From the NCBI RefSeq assembly GCF_024181725.1, contig NZ_CP028908.1:2418001-2482000 (forward strand): 64,000 nucleotides of DNA, in the 5' to 3' direction. This stretch comes from Bradyrhizobium sp. WD16. Lineage in GTDB: Bacteria; Pseudomonadota; Alphaproteobacteria; Rhizobiales; Xanthobacteraceae. Below are positions 17,545 through 27,135 of the stretch, piece by piece. Each line of letters starts with the position of its first letter. Position 1 is the stretch's first letter. The notes under the pieces are model-generated. The model did no database searches, had not been told where the DNA came from, and was given only the letters and a program-made list of their open reading frames with translations. The translations under genes were made by a program, and so were the position numbers.

Positions 17545-18249
17545 ATGAGCGTCAACGATGCAGCGCCGGAACGGACAGCCGCGGTGCGGCCGAATGGCCG
17601 CGAGACCGGCAAGGTCACGCTGGCCGAGGAATTGCGTCTGCAGCTTGCCGATGACATCGTCCGCGGTGCGCTGGCGCCCGGTGCGCCGCTCGATGAGAGC
17701 GATCTCGCCCGTCGCTTCAATGTGTCCCGCACCCCGGTTCGCGAAGCCCTGCGCCAGCTTGTGGCTTCGGGTCTCGTCGAAGCGCAGCCGCATCGCGGCG
17801 CGGTGGTGGCGCGCCCCGATGCCGAGCGGCTCAACAGCATGTTCGAGGCGATGGCCGAACTCGAAGCGCTCTGCGCCGGATTCGCCGCGGAGCGAATGCC
17901 GCCGGCGGAACGGCGCGGGCTCGAGGCGCTGCACGAACAGCTTCGCCTGCTAAGCCACGCCGGCGATGCCCCGCGCTATCTCCAGGTCAATGAGCAGTTT
18001 CACAACGCCATCTATGTCGGGTCGCGCAACACCTACGTGGCGGAGATGACATTGGCGACGCGGGTGCGGGTCCAGCCGTTCCGTCGCGCCCAGTTCCGCA
18101 ATCTCGGCCGCCTCGCCAAGTCCCAGGCCGAGCACGATCGCGTGGTGGTCGCCATCATGCGCGGCGACCGCAACGGCGCCGCGGCGGCGATGCGCGATCA
18201 CATTGAACTGGTGCGCGACGAATACGAGATCTACGCCGTGTCGGTGTGA
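17545..18249 (+). CDS. GntR-family (FadR/FCD type) transcriptional regulator
   Basis: This 234-residue regulator has an N-terminal winged helix (LDESDLARRFNVSRTPVREA) and a C-terminal all-helical FCD ligand-binding domain with the metal-binding pattern EQFHNAIY...EHDRVVVAI...MRDHI. It is the last gene of the importer-hpxXYZ operon, on the same strand, so it most likely controls that operon in response to substrate or an intermediate, in addition to sigma-54 control. Its operator is not evident. Confidence 0.9.
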   Translation: MSVNDAAPERTAAVRPNGRETGKVTLAEELRLQLADDIVRGALAPGAPLDESDLARRFNVSRTPVREALRQLVASGLVEAQPHRGAVVARPDAERLNSMFEAMAELEALCAGFAAERMPPAERRGLEALHEQLRLLSHAGDAPRYLQVNEQFHNAIYVGSRNTYVAEMTLATRVRVQPFRRAQFRNLGRLAKSQAEHDRVVVAIMRGDRNGAAAAMRDHIELVRDEYEIYAVSV

Positions 18250-18284
18250 GGCGAATTGTCGATGCGTGCCGCCGGGTGCTTCGC

Positions 18285-19127
18285 CTATTGCTCGGCGAAG
18301 GTGGCGCGGAAGGGGTGCGCCGGATAGACGCCGACGATGCGCAGTTCACGCGAGAAGAAGCGCAGCTCTTCGAGCGCATTGGCGAGGCTGCGCTCGTCCG
18401 GATGGCCGTCGACGTCGGCATAGAACTGGGTCGCGAAGAAATTGCCGTCGACCATGTAGCTCTCGAGCTTGGTCATGTTGACGCCGTTGGTCGCGAAGCC
18501 GCCGAGCGCCTTGTAGAGCGCCGCGGGCAGGTTGCGCACCCGGAAGATGAAACTCGTCACCAGCGGACCCGAGCCGACCGGCGCCCATTTCTCCTCGCGC
18601 GACAGCACCACGAAACGCGTGGTGTTGTGGGTCTCGTCCTCGATATTCTCGGCGAGGATGTCGAGGCCGTAGATCTCGGCGGCGAGGCGCGAGGCGATTG
18701 CGGCGCAGCTCTTGTCGCCGCGCTCGGCGACGATCCGCGCCGAGCCGGCGGTGTCGCCGGCGACGATGGGGCGGATGCCGAGCTTGCGGATGATCTTGCG
18801 GCACTGGCCGAGGGCATGAACGTGGCTCTCCACGCTCTTGATGTCCGCCAGGGTGCTGCCGCGCGGCGCCATGAGCTGATGGTGGATCGGCAGGAACCAT
18901 TCGCCGATGATGAACAGCCCGGAATGCGGCAACAAGTGGTGGATGTCGGCGACCCGGCCGGCGACCGAATTCTCGATCGGGATCATGCCGAGATCGGCCT
19001 CACCCGAGGAGATCGCCGACAGCGCGTCCTCGAAGGTGGCGCAGGGTACCGCTTCGGCGTCGGGATAGGCTTCGGCGATCGCGAGGTGGGAGTTGGCCCC
19101 CCCCTCGCCCTGGAATGCGATCTTCAT
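18285..19127 (-). CDS. pheA: prephenate dehydratase
   Basis: This monofunctional prephenate dehydratase of about 280 residues converts prephenate to phenylpyruvate in phenylalanine synthesis. The catalytic domain starts [14 protein letters not shown] and includes ENSVAGRV and the TRF motif in HNTTRFVVL. A C-terminal ACT domain (GFATNGVNMTKLESY) gives feedback control by phenylalanine; ESYM stands where many homologues have ESRP. Two consecutive ATG codons (19130, 19127) overlap the kdsB stop; the second gives better spacing from GAGAGA. It follows kdsB in a two-gene operon. Confidence 0.94.
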   Translation of the reverse strand: MKIAFQGEGGANSHLAIAEAYPDAEAVPCATFEDALSAISSGEADLGMIPIENSVAGRVADIHHLLPHSGLFIIGEWFLPIHHQLMAPRGSTLADIKSVESHVHALGQCRKIIRKLGIRPIVAGDTAGSARIVAERGDKSCAAIASRLAAEIYGLDILAENIEDETHNTTRFVVLSREEKWAPVGSGPLVTSFIFRVRNLPAALYKALGGFATNGVNMTKLESYMVDGNFFATQFYADVDGHPDERSLANALEELRFFSRELRIVGVYPAHPFRATFAEQ

Positions 19128-19903
19128 CATGTCTCTCGCTGCGAATCCGTGCCGGGCATCCGCCCGGCGAGCACGCGCCGGGCAATGTCCAGATCATGGG
19201 GCGTATCGACGCCCAGCGGCACGCTGTCAACCAGCGCCACGTCGATGCGCATGCCGGCTTCGAGGGCGCGGAGCTGTTCGAGTCGCTCGCGCTGCTCCAG
19301 CACGGATGGCGGCATGGCGACGAAGCGCTCCAGCGCGGTGCGGCGGTAGGCGTAGAGGCCGATGTGATGATAACGCGGGCCTTCGCCGTGCGGAGCGGTG
19401 GCCCGGGTGAAATAGAGGGCGCGCAGCAGGGTCGGCCCGCGCGGCGAGCCGACGACCTTCACCACATTGGGGTTGATGTGCTCCTCGGCGATGCGGATTT
19501 CCGCGGCCAGCGTTGCGATATCAACCTCCGGATCGTCGAGCGGATCAAGCGCGGCGCGGATGTCTTTCGGCGCGATGGTCGGCAGGTCGCCCTGGACATT
19601 GACCACGATCTCCACCATCCGGTCCGGATCGAGGGTCTGCAGCGCTTCATGGATGCGATCGGAGCCCGAAGGGTGGTCGGCACGGGTCATCACGGCTTCG
19701 CCGCCATGGGCCCGAACCGCCTCGGCGATTTCCGGCGAATCGGTCGCGACCACGGTGCGGCCGATCTCGGCCTCGGCGGCGCGCCGCCAGACATGGACGA
19801 TCATCGGCAGGTCGGCGATCTCCTTCAGCGGCTTGCCGGGCAACCGGCTTGCCGCCATGCGGGCGGGGATCAGGACCAGAGCGTTACGTTGCGCCATTCT
19901 CAC
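19127..19903 (-). CDS. kdsB: 3-deoxy-manno-octulosonate cytidylyltransferase
   Basis: This CMP-Kdo synthetase of about 256-258 residues activates Kdo for lipopolysaccharide inner-core synthesis in the cytoplasm. Recognisable segments are the nucleotide-binding N-terminus [36 protein letters not shown] and the C-terminal [12 protein letters not shown]. The stop overlaps pheA. The start could be ATG 19903 or the in-frame ATG 19897 (MAQRN). The pairing with pheA is a known arrangement in this bacterial group, without an obvious metabolic link. Confidence 0.95.
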   Translation of the reverse strand: MRMAQRNALVLIPARMAASRLPGKPLKEIADLPMIVHVWRRAAEAEIGRTVVATDSPEIAEAVRAHGGEAVMTRADHPSGSDRIHEALQTLDPDRMVEIVVNVQGDLPTIAPKDIRAALDPLDDPEVDIATLAAEIRIAEEHINPNVVKVVGSPRGPTLLRALYFTRATAPHGEGPRYHHIGLYAYRRTALERFVAMPPSVLEQRERLEQLRALEAGMRIDVALVDSVPLGVDTPHDLDIARRVLAGRMPGTDSQRET

Positions 19904-20248
19904 GAGGCCAAGTTGGACGGCAGGTCGGTGTCCGCAGTTGGTTGATCTGCGGGGTCGAAATCGGCGGAGGGCGATCCCCGCAGGGGACGAAGCCGGCGCG
20001 GGGTGGGCCCGTGCGATCCGGCTCCGGGTGAAATCGAGGGGAAAAAGCCCGGCCTTTTCAATGTCGCCGGCGGTTATACGGGTTGCCAGGGCTGAGGCAA
20101 ATCTTTATCTCGGGAGCCGCCGCCGCGTATCGGCGCGAGGCGGCGGCTACAACTTGATTTTTGGGCCATTTTTTGGTCTTCAGTCTTCCCGCTCGCGCCG
20201 TCCGACGCGCGCTTGCCATCCCTTTCCCGGCGTGGGGCCAGATCCGAC
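19904..20248. other. divergent intergenic region kdsB/cycM with a GC-rich hairpin
   Basis: No gene is supported in this 345-base divergent promoter region. A perfect 10-bp inverted repeat (AGCCGCCGCC at 20115-20124, GGCGGCGGCT at 20139-20148) with a 14-base loop is followed on the plus strand by a T-rich stretch, which could be a terminator or a 5'-leader hairpin ahead of cycM. No clear -35/-10 pair could be assigned to either gene. Confidence 0.45.
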
Positions 20249-20797
20249 ATGGATTCCTTCGAACTGAACAAAATCATGGGCGCAATCCTGGGCACCTGCC
20301 TGGTCTTGCTGGTGACCAACTTCACCGCCGGGGCCATCTTCGCGCCCAAGGCGCCTGAAAAGCCGGGTTACGAGATCGCCGTGAAGAGCAGCGAGGGCGA
20401 AGCCGCCAAGGGTGGCGCGCCGGCCGCGGCCGAACCGATCGAGAAGCTGCTGCAGACCGCCTCGGCGGAAAAGGGCGCCACAGCCGCCAAGAAGTGCGCG
20501 GCCTGCCACACCTTCGAGAAGGGCGGTCCGAACCGGGTCGGCCCGAATCTGTGGGGCATTGTCGACCGCGATCGCGCCTCGGAGGCCGGCTTCAACTATT
20601 CGGCAGCCATGAAGGCCAAGAGCGGCAAGTGGACCTACGACGAACTCAACAAGTTCCTTACCAATCCCAAGGGCTACATCGCCGGGACGGCCATGGGCTT
20701 CGCCGGTCTGCCCAAGGACAGCGAGCGCGCCGACGTGATCGCTTATCTGCGCAGCCTGGCCGACAAACCGGCGCCGCTGCCGACCGCCGCCAAGTAA
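20249..20797 (+). CDS. cycM: membrane-anchored cytochrome c (CycM type)
   Basis: This 182-residue cytochrome has an uncleaved N-terminal membrane anchor (ILGTCLVLLVTNFTAGAIF), a flexible Ala/Glu linker and a class I cytochrome c domain. The haem site is C83-AAC-H87 (KKCAACHTF), with the probable axial Met in GTAMGFAGL. CycM of Bradyrhizobium passes electrons from the bc1 complex to the aa3 oxidase, and length and layout match closely. ATG 20249 fits the family N-terminus (MDSFELNKIMGA). A strong terminator follows, so it is probably monocistronic. Confidence 0.9.
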   Translation: MDSFELNKIMGAILGTCLVLLVTNFTAGAIFAPKAPEKPGYEIAVKSSEGEAAKGGAPAAAEPIEKLLQTASAEKGATAAKKCAACHTFEKGGPNRVGPNLWGIVDRDRASEAGFNYSAAMKAKSGKWTYDELNKFLTNPKGYIAGTAMGFAGLPKDSERADVIAYLRSLADKPAPLPTAAK

Positions 20798-20832
20798 CCG
20801 CGCGGTCGGTCCGCACCGCACATCTCGACGGA

Positions 20833-20863
20833 ACGGCCAGGCTTGCCTGGCCGTTTTGTTTTT
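20833..20863 (+). terminator. rho-independent terminator after cycM
   Basis: A 10-bp perfect stem (ACGGCCAGGC / GCCTGGCCGT) with a TT loop is followed by TTTGTTTTT. It lies 35 bp beyond the cycM stop codon. Confidence 0.9.
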
Positions 20864-20923
20864 GCGCGGGCCTGTCGGTGGTGTCGGCGTGGCCCTTGGC
20901 CGCGTGCCCAGAGCGCTTGAGGG

Positions 20924-22924
20924 GTGGAATCCCATCCAAAAACCGACATAATCGCTGCGGACCTTGGACTTGGGGGCTCACCCCGCCGCGCGCCGGCAAA
21001 CACAGGATTTGGTTTTTTGACAATTTCCCGCCGCCGCCTGCTTTCGAGCGGAGCTTTTGTCGCCGCCGCTCCGTTTCTCCAACTGATCCCGCCCGGCCTG
21101 ATCGATCGGGCCTCCGTGCAAGCCGCGCCGGCCGGGGCCGGCACTGGCGAATGGCGCCACGCATTGTCACTGTTCAATGACATCAAGTATCCGGCCGGGT
21201 TCAAGCACTTCGACTATGTCAATCCGGACGCCCCGAAAGGTGGCACGGTCCGGCAGATCGCCATCGGCACCTTCGACAATTTCAATGTGACGATATCCGG
21301 CGTGAAGGGCGTCGTCGCTGCCGGCATCGAGCTGATCTACGACAGCTTGATGGTGCCGGCGCTTGACGAAGTGGCGACGGCATACGGGCTTCTGGCCGAG
21401 ACCGTGCGATATCCGGAAGACTTCTCGTCCGCGACCTACCGGCTGCGCGCCGAGGCGAAATGGCACGACGGCACGCCGGTTTCAGTCGACGATGTGGTCT
21501 TCTCCTTTGCGGCGTTCCGCAACAACAGTCCGCAACTCTCCGCATATTATCGCCATGTCGTCAAAGTCGAAAAGACCGGCGAGCGCGAGGTGACATTCAC
21601 CTTTGACGGCCCCGGCAACCGTGAACTGCCGCAGATCGTCGGCGAGATGATGATCCTGCCCAAACACTGGTGGGAAGGCACCGACGCATCCGGACGCAAG
21701 CGCGACATCGGCCAGACCACGCTCGAAAAGCCGCTGGGCTGCGGCGCCTACCGGATCAAGGACTTCGTGCCGGGCAGGAGCGTCGTCTATGAGCGCGTCC
21801 CCGACTATTGGGGGGCGAAGCTCAATGTGAATGTCGGCCGCGACAATTTTGCCGAGCAGGGCTTCGAATATTTCCGCGACCTGACCGTCGGCCTCGAAGC
21901 CTTCAAGGGCGATCAGATCGACTTCCGGACGGAGAACAGCGCGAAATTCTGGGCGACCGCCTATGACTTTCCGGCCGTCAAGGACAAGCGCGTGCTGCTC
22001 GAGGAGTTCGAGATCCGCAGCCGCGGCGTCATGCAGGCCTTTGCCTTCAATGTGCGCCGCGACAAGTTCAAGGATGCCAGGCTGCGCCGCGCCTTCAATC
22101 TCGCTTTCGATTTCGAGGAGATGAACAAGCAGCTGTTCTACGGTCAGTACAAGCGGATCAACAGCTATTTCGACGGCACCGAACTCGCCTGTTCCGGCCT
22201 GCCGCAGGGCGCCGAGCTCGCCATTCTCGAAACGGTCCGGGCCAAGGTGCCGGCGGAGGTCTTCACCACGCCCTACACCAATCCGGTCAACGGTAATCCG
22301 GAAGCCGTCCGCAGCAATCTGCGCGAGGCCATGCGATTGGCGAAGGAGGCGGGTTACGAGGTGCGCGATCGCCGCCTGACCAATGCCGCGACCGGCGAGG
22401 TTCTCAAGGTCGAATTCCTGGTGTCCGATCCGACTTTCGAGCGCATCGCCCTGTTCTATAAACCATCGCTCGAACGGCTCGGCGTCGAGGTCACGGTGCG
22501 CATCGTCGACGATGCGCAATACGAGAACCGCACCCGCCAGTGGGATTTCGATGTGATCATCAAGAGTTGGGGCGAATCGCTATCGCCGGGCAACGAGCAG
22601 CGCGCTCGTTGGGGTTCGCAGGCTGCCGATCAGCCCGGGTCGGACAATCTGATCGGCATCAAGAACGAGGCGGTCGATGCCCTGATCGACCGGGTGATCT
22701 TCGCCAAGAACCGCGAGGAGCTCGAGGCCGCGACCAGGGCGCTCGATCGCGTCCTCCTGTGGCACAACTATGTCGTGCCGCAATGGACCTACAACAAGCA
22801 GCGCACCGCGCGCTGGGACCGCTTCAGCCGGCCGGCGCAATTGCCGAAATACGGAGCTGCCGCCTTCCCCACCGTATGGTGGTACGACGCGGACAAGGCG
22901 GCGCGCGTGGGCAAACGCTCTTGA
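20924..22924 (+). CDS. YejA-type ABC substrate-binding protein, first copy
   Basis: This SBP_bac_5 family protein of about 630-666 residues has a twin-arginine signal (SRRRLLSSGAFVAAAPF) and the YejA-type opening ALSLFNDIKYPAGFKHFDY then NPDAPKGG. GTG at 20924 overlaps its own possible ribosome site; TTG at 21017, just before the Tat motif, is an alternative start that gives a normal signal peptide. YejA proteins bind peptides, microcin C or murein peptides in the periplasm. A second, diverged copy follows immediately with an overlapping start codon (TTGA), and permease genes come next. Confidence 0.88.
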   Translation: MESHPKTDIIAADLGLGGSPRRAPANTGFGFLTISRRRLLSSGAFVAAAPFLQLIPPGLIDRASVQAAPAGAGTGEWRHALSLFNDIKYPAGFKHFDYVNPDAPKGGTVRQIAIGTFDNFNVTISGVKGVVAAGIELIYDSLMVPALDEVATAYGLLAETVRYPEDFSSATYRLRAEAKWHDGTPVSVDDVVFSFAAFRNNSPQLSAYYRHVVKVEKTGEREVTFTFDGPGNRELPQIVGEMMILPKHWWEGTDASGRKRDIGQTTLEKPLGCGAYRIKDFVPGRSVVYERVPDYWGAKLNVNVGRDNFAEQGFEYFRDLTVGLEAFKGDQIDFRTENSAKFWATAYDFPAVKDKRVLLEEFEIRSRGVMQAFAFNVRRDKFKDARLRRAFNLAFDFEEMNKQLFYGQYKRINSYFDGTELACSGLPQGAELAILETVRAKVPAEVFTTPYTNPVNGNPEAVRSNLREAMRLAKEAGYEVRDRRLTNAATGEVLKVEFLVSDPTFERIALFYKPSLERLGVEVTVRIVDDAQYENRTRQWDFDVIIKSWGESLSPGNEQRARWGSQAADQPGSDNLIGIKNEAVDALIDRVIFAKNREELEAATRALDRVLLWHNYVVPQWTYNKQRTARWDRFSRPAQLPKYGAAAFPTVWWYDADKAARVGKRS

Positions 22925-24804
22925 GCGCGACGCGGCGCAGCCTGCCGTCCCGACGCGAGGTCCTGGTCCTCGGCGCCGGCACCGCGGCGCTTGCCGCAAC
23001 GCGCCGGGCGGTCGCGGCGGAGGGCGAGGTGCACGGCCTCTCCGTGTTCGGCGACCTGAAATATCCGGCGGATTTCCCCCGCTTCGATTACGTCACCCCC
23101 GACGCGCCGAAGGGCGGTACGTTCTCGACCATCCCGTGGAGCAGATCCTACAATCAGTCCTTTCTCACCTTCAATTCGCTCAATGCCTTCATTCTCAAAG
23201 GTGACGGTGCCCAGGGCATGGAGATGACTTTCGCGCCGCTGATGGTGCGCGCCGCCGACGAGCCCGACGCCGTCTATGGCCTCGTCGCCCGCTCGGTGGC
23301 GGTGTCGCCGGACCGGCTGACCTACCGCTTCTCGCTGCGGCCTGAAGCTCGTTTCCATGACGGCAGCCGGCTGACCGCACAGGACGCCGCCTTCTCGCTC
23401 AACGTGCTCAAGGACAAGGGCCATCCCAACATCCAGCAGCAGATGCGCGATATGGAGCGCGCCGAAGCGCTGGACGATGCGACGCTCGTCGTTACCTTTG
23501 CCGCGCGACGGGCGCGCGACGTGCCGCTCTTTGTCGCCACCCTGCCGATCTTCTCGAAGGCCTATTACAGCAAGCATCCGTTCGAGGAATCGACTCTGGA
23601 GGTGCCGCTCGGCTCCGGCCCCTACAAGGTCGGGCGGTTCGAGGCGGGGCGCAATATCGAGTTCGACAGGGTCAAGGACTGGTGGGCGGCGGATCTGCCC
23701 GTCGCTCGCGGCATGTACAATTTCGATAGCGTGCGCTTCGAATTCTATCGCGACCGCGACGTCGCCTTCGAAGGCTTCACCGGCCGCAGCTATCTGTTCC
23801 GCGAGGAATTCACGTCGCGCGTCTGGGCGACGCGTTATGATTTTCCGGCCGTGAAGGACGGCCGGATCAAGCGCGAGACCCTGCCGGACGAGACGCCGTC
23901 GGGCGCCCAGGGCTGGTTCATCAATACCCGCCGCGACCGCTTCAAGGATCGTCGGGTGCGAGAAGCCCTGATCGACGCCTTTGACTTCGAATGGACCAAC
24001 AAGACGATCATGTATGGCGCCTATGCCCGTACGGTTTCCCCGTTCCAGAATTCGGACATGATGGCCAAGGGCCTGCCGACTGCGGAGGAGCTCAAGCTGC
24101 TGGAGCCGTTCCGTGCCCAGCTGCCGGCGGAGGTTTTTGGCGAGCCTTACCTGCCCCCGGTGACCGACGGTTCGGGCCAGGACCGCTCGCTGCTGCGCCG
24201 CGCCTCGCAGCTGCTGAGTGAAGCGGGGTTTCCGATCAAGGACGGCAAGCGCATGACGCCGCAGGGCGAGGCGTTTCGCCTGGAATTCCTGATGGACGAG
24301 CCGACGTTCCAGCCGCACCATATGCCGTATATCAAGAATCTGGCGACGCTCGGCATCGAGGCTAATTTCCGCCTCGTCGATCCGGTGCAGTACCGCGCCC
24401 GGCTCGACGAGTTCGATTTCGATCTCACCGTCCAGCGTTTTTCGATGTCGGCAACCCCTGGCGACGGCATGCGGCCGTTCTTCTCGTCCCAGGCCGCAGC
24501 GACCAAGGGCTCGTACAATCTCGCCGGCATCGCCGATCCGGCGATCGACGCGCTGATCGACCGGATCATCGGCGCCAACAGCCGAAGCGGGCTGACGGTC
24601 GCCTGCAGCGCCTTCGATCGCGTCTTCCGCGCCGGCCGCTACTGGGTGCCGCATTGGTACCGCGCCAGCCATCCGATCGCCTATTGGGACGTGTTCGGCC
24701 GCCCGGCCAAGCTGCCGCGCTACGCCAATGGCGTCGGCGCCCCGGAGCTGTGGTGGAGCGACCCGACCAAGGCGGCCGCCGCCGCACCTGCGGGGCAGCC
24801 GTGA
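22921..24804 (+). CDS. YejA-type ABC substrate-binding protein, second copy
   Basis: This 627-residue SBP_bac_5 protein is similar in layout to the preceding gene: Tat-like signal ([17 protein letters not shown]), then [19 protein letters not shown] and TPDAPKGG. The TTG start at 22921 shares bases with the stop of the first copy. The two binding proteins have clearly diverged, for example WHDGTPVSVDDVVFSF in the first against [16 protein letters not shown] here, so they may broaden the substrate range of one permease. It is followed by yejB after 43 bp. Confidence 0.88.
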   Translation: MSATRRSLPSRREVLVLGAGTAALAATRRAVAAEGEVHGLSVFGDLKYPADFPRFDYVTPDAPKGGTFSTIPWSRSYNQSFLTFNSLNAFILKGDGAQGMEMTFAPLMVRAADEPDAVYGLVARSVAVSPDRLTYRFSLRPEARFHDGSRLTAQDAAFSLNVLKDKGHPNIQQQMRDMERAEALDDATLVVTFAARRARDVPLFVATLPIFSKAYYSKHPFEESTLEVPLGSGPYKVGRFEAGRNIEFDRVKDWWAADLPVARGMYNFDSVRFEFYRDRDVAFEGFTGRSYLFREEFTSRVWATRYDFPAVKDGRIKRETLPDETPSGAQGWFINTRRDRFKDRRVREALIDAFDFEWTNKTIMYGAYARTVSPFQNSDMMAKGLPTAEELKLLEPFRAQLPAEVFGEPYLPPVTDGSGQDRSLLRRASQLLSEAGFPIKDGKRMTPQGEAFRLEFLMDEPTFQPHHMPYIKNLATLGIEANFRLVDPVQYRARLDEFDFDLTVQRFSMSATPGDGMRPFFSSQAAATKGSYNLAGIADPAIDALIDRIIGANSRSGLTVACSAFDRVFRAGRYWVPHWYRASHPIAYWDVFGRPAKLPRYANGVGAPELWWSDPTKAAAAAPAGQP

Positions 24805-24847
24805 CGCGTGTCGCGACGACATCGAGAACCAGCATCACGAGGGAGCC

Positions 24848-25957
24848 ATGAGCGCCTATATCGCCCGCCGCCTGCTCCTGATGGTGCCGACGCTGCTTGG
24901 CATCCTGTTCGTCTCCTTCATCGTGGTGCAGTTTGCCCCCGGCGGGCCGGTGGAGCGGGTGATTGCCCAGCTGTCCGGCTCCGACACCGGCGCGACATCG
25001 CGGATCTCGGGGGGCGGCGGCGGTGATTTCGCCAGTCGCACCCAGATCGGCGCTGCGGCCGACGCGGTGAATTCCAAGTACCGCGGCGCTCAGGGCCTCG
25101 ATCCGGAGTTCGTCAAGAGCCTCGAGAAACAGTTCGGCTTCGACAAGCCGGCACCCGAGCGCTTCTTGCTGATGCTTTGGAATTTCGCCCGCTTCGATTT
25201 CGGCAAAAGCTATTTCCGCGACATCGGCGTGCTGCAGCTGATCAAGGAGAAGCTGCCGGTCTCGATGTCGCTCGGCATCTGGATGACCCTGCTGACCTAT
25301 CTGATCTCGATCCCGCTCGGGATCCGCAAGGCGGTGAGCGATGGGTCGCGATTTGACGTCTGGACCTCCGCAGTCGTCATCGTCGGCTTCGCCATTCCCG
25401 GATTCCTGTTCGCGATTCTGCTGATCATCCTGTTCGCCGGCGGCTCCTTCCTGACCATCTTTCCGCTGCGCGGCCTCACCTCCGATGGCTGGTCGCAGTT
25501 CCCCTGGTACTGGAAGATCATCGACTATTTCTGGCACCTGACGCTGCCGATGATCTCCATGGCGCTTGGTGCCTTCGCCACCATGACGCTGCTGACCAAG
25601 AACTCGTTCCTGGACGAGATTCGCAAGCAGTATGTCATGACCGCGCGAGCCAAGGGCTGCAGCGAGAACCAGGTTCTCTATAATCACGTCTTTCGCAACG
25701 CCATGCTGATCGTGATCGCCGGCTTCCCGGGCGCCTTCATCCACGCGTTCTTCTCCGGATCGCTGCTGATCGAGACGATCTTCTCCCTCGACGGGCTTGG
25801 GCTTCTGGGCTTCGAGAGCGTGCTCAACCGCGATTATCCGGTGGTGTTCGGAACCCTCTACATCTTCTCGCTGGTGGGGCTGGTCGTGAACCTTGTCTCC
25901 GACCTTGCCTATATGTGGATTGATCCGCGGATCGATTTCGAGGCGCGAGAGGTCTGA
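24848..25957 (+). CDS. yejB: YejB-type ABC transporter permease
   Basis: This 369-residue inner-membrane permease starts [20 protein letters not shown]. It has the YejB-specific long periplasmic insertion after the first helix (residues about 35-90, including the Gly-rich ISGGGGGDF) and an EAA-like loop ([21 protein letters not shown]). The ending [11 protein letters not shown] is characteristic. ATG 24848 is preceded by GGGAG. It overlaps yejE (TGATG). With YejE it forms the pore of the peptide/muropeptide importer. Confidence 0.94.
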   Translation: MSAYIARRLLLMVPTLLGILFVSFIVVQFAPGGPVERVIAQLSGSDTGATSRISGGGGGDFASRTQIGAAADAVNSKYRGAQGLDPEFVKSLEKQFGFDKPAPERFLLMLWNFARFDFGKSYFRDIGVLQLIKEKLPVSMSLGIWMTLLTYLISIPLGIRKAVSDGSRFDVWTSAVVIVGFAIPGFLFAILLIILFAGGSFLTIFPLRGLTSDGWSQFPWYWKIIDYFWHLTLPMISMALGAFATMTLLTKNSFLDEIRKQYVMTARAKGCSENQVLYNHVFRNAMLIVIAGFPGAFIHAFFSGSLLIETIFSLDGLGLLGFESVLNRDYPVVFGTLYIFSLVGLVVNLVSDLAYMWIDPRIDFEAREV

Positions 25958-27135
25958 TGACGGTCACAGCTCCCGAGCCGATCGAAACCAAAGCGCTCAC
26001 GCCGCTGGGCGATGCCGTGCCGCCGACCCGCAAGGCGTTCGAGCCTTCGCCGCTGAACCGGCGCCGGTGGGAGAACTTCAAGGCCAACCGCCGCGGCTAC
26101 TGGTCGTTCTGGCTGTTCCTGGTGCTGTTCGCGGTGTCGCTGTTCGCCGAATTCATTGCCAACGATCGCCCACTGCTGATTCGCTATGACGGCCACTTCT
26201 ACTGGTCGGCTTTCGTGGCCTATCCGGAGACCACCTTCGGCGGCGATTTCGAAACCGCGGCGGACTACCGCGATCCCTATCTGCGGAAGCTGATCGCCGA
26301 CAAGGGCGGCTGGATCGTCTGGGCGCCGATCCGTTATTCCTACGACACCCATAATCTCGATCTGCCGACGCCGGCGCCCTCCAAGCCGACCTGGCTGCTC
26401 ACCGAGGCGGAGTGCAAGCCGGTGGTCGAGCGCAAGGGGCTCAAGAGCTGCCGCGACCTCGAATACAACTGGCTGGGCACCGACGATCAGGGACGCGACG
26501 TGGTGGCGAGGCTGATCTACGGCTTCCGCCTGTCGGTGCTGTTTGGCCTCGCACTCACGCTGGTGTCGTCGGTGATCGGCATCGCCGCGGGCGGGGTGCA
26601 GGGCTATTTCGGCGGCTGGATCGATCTCGGCTTCCAGCGCTTCATCGAGATCTGGACCGCGATCCCCTCGCTCTATCTGCTGCTGATCCTCTCCTCGGTT
26701 CTCGTGCCCGGCTTCTTCGTGCTGCTCGGCATTCTGTCGCTGTTCTCATGGGTGTCGCTGGTCGGACTGGTCCGCGCCGAATTCCTGCGCGGGCGCAATT
26801 TCGAATATATCCAGGCGGCACGGGCGCTCGGCGTGTCCAACTGGGTGATCATGGCGCGGCATCTGTTGCCCAACGCCATGGTCGCGACCATGACATTCCT
26901 GCCCTTCATCGTGTCGTCCTCGGTGATGACGCTGACGGCTCTGGATTTTCTCGGCTTCGGCCTGCCGCCCGGCTCGCCGTCGCTGGGCGAATTGCTGTCC
27001 CAGGGCAAGGCCAACGTCCAGGCGCCCTGGCTCGGCTTTACCGGGTTCTTCGCGGTGGCCATCATGCTGTCGCTCCTGATCTTCATCGGCGAGGCGGTGC
27101 GCGACGCCTTTGATCCACGCAAGACATTCAGATGA
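25957..27135 (+). CDS. yejE: YejE-type ABC transporter permease
   Basis: This 392-residue permease has the typical YejE insert: after the first helix (WSFWLFLVLFAVSLFAEFIA) comes a periplasmic segment of about 120 residues (YPETTFGGDFETAADYRDPY, and HNLDLP) before LGTDDQGRDVVARLIYGF. An EAA-like loop (IQAARALGVSNWVIMARHLLP) contacts the ATPase. Start and stop both overlap the neighbouring genes. This insert separates YejE from ordinary DppC permeases such as the one at 12.9 kb. Confidence 0.94.
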   Translation: MTVTAPEPIETKALTPLGDAVPPTRKAFEPSPLNRRRWENFKANRRGYWSFWLFLVLFAVSLFAEFIANDRPLLIRYDGHFYWSAFVAYPETTFGGDFETAADYRDPYLRKLIADKGGWIVWAPIRYSYDTHNLDLPTPAPSKPTWLLTEAECKPVVERKGLKSCRDLEYNWLGTDDQGRDVVARLIYGFRLSVLFGLALTLVSSVIGIAAGGVQGYFGGWIDLGFQRFIEIWTAIPSLYLLLILSSVLVPGFFVLLGILSLFSWVSLVGLVRAEFLRGRNFEYIQAARALGVSNWVIMARHLLPNAMVATMTFLPFIVSSSVMTLTALDFLGFGLPPGSPSLGELLSQGKANVQAPWLGFTGFFAVAIMLSLLIFIGEAVRDAFDPRKTFR

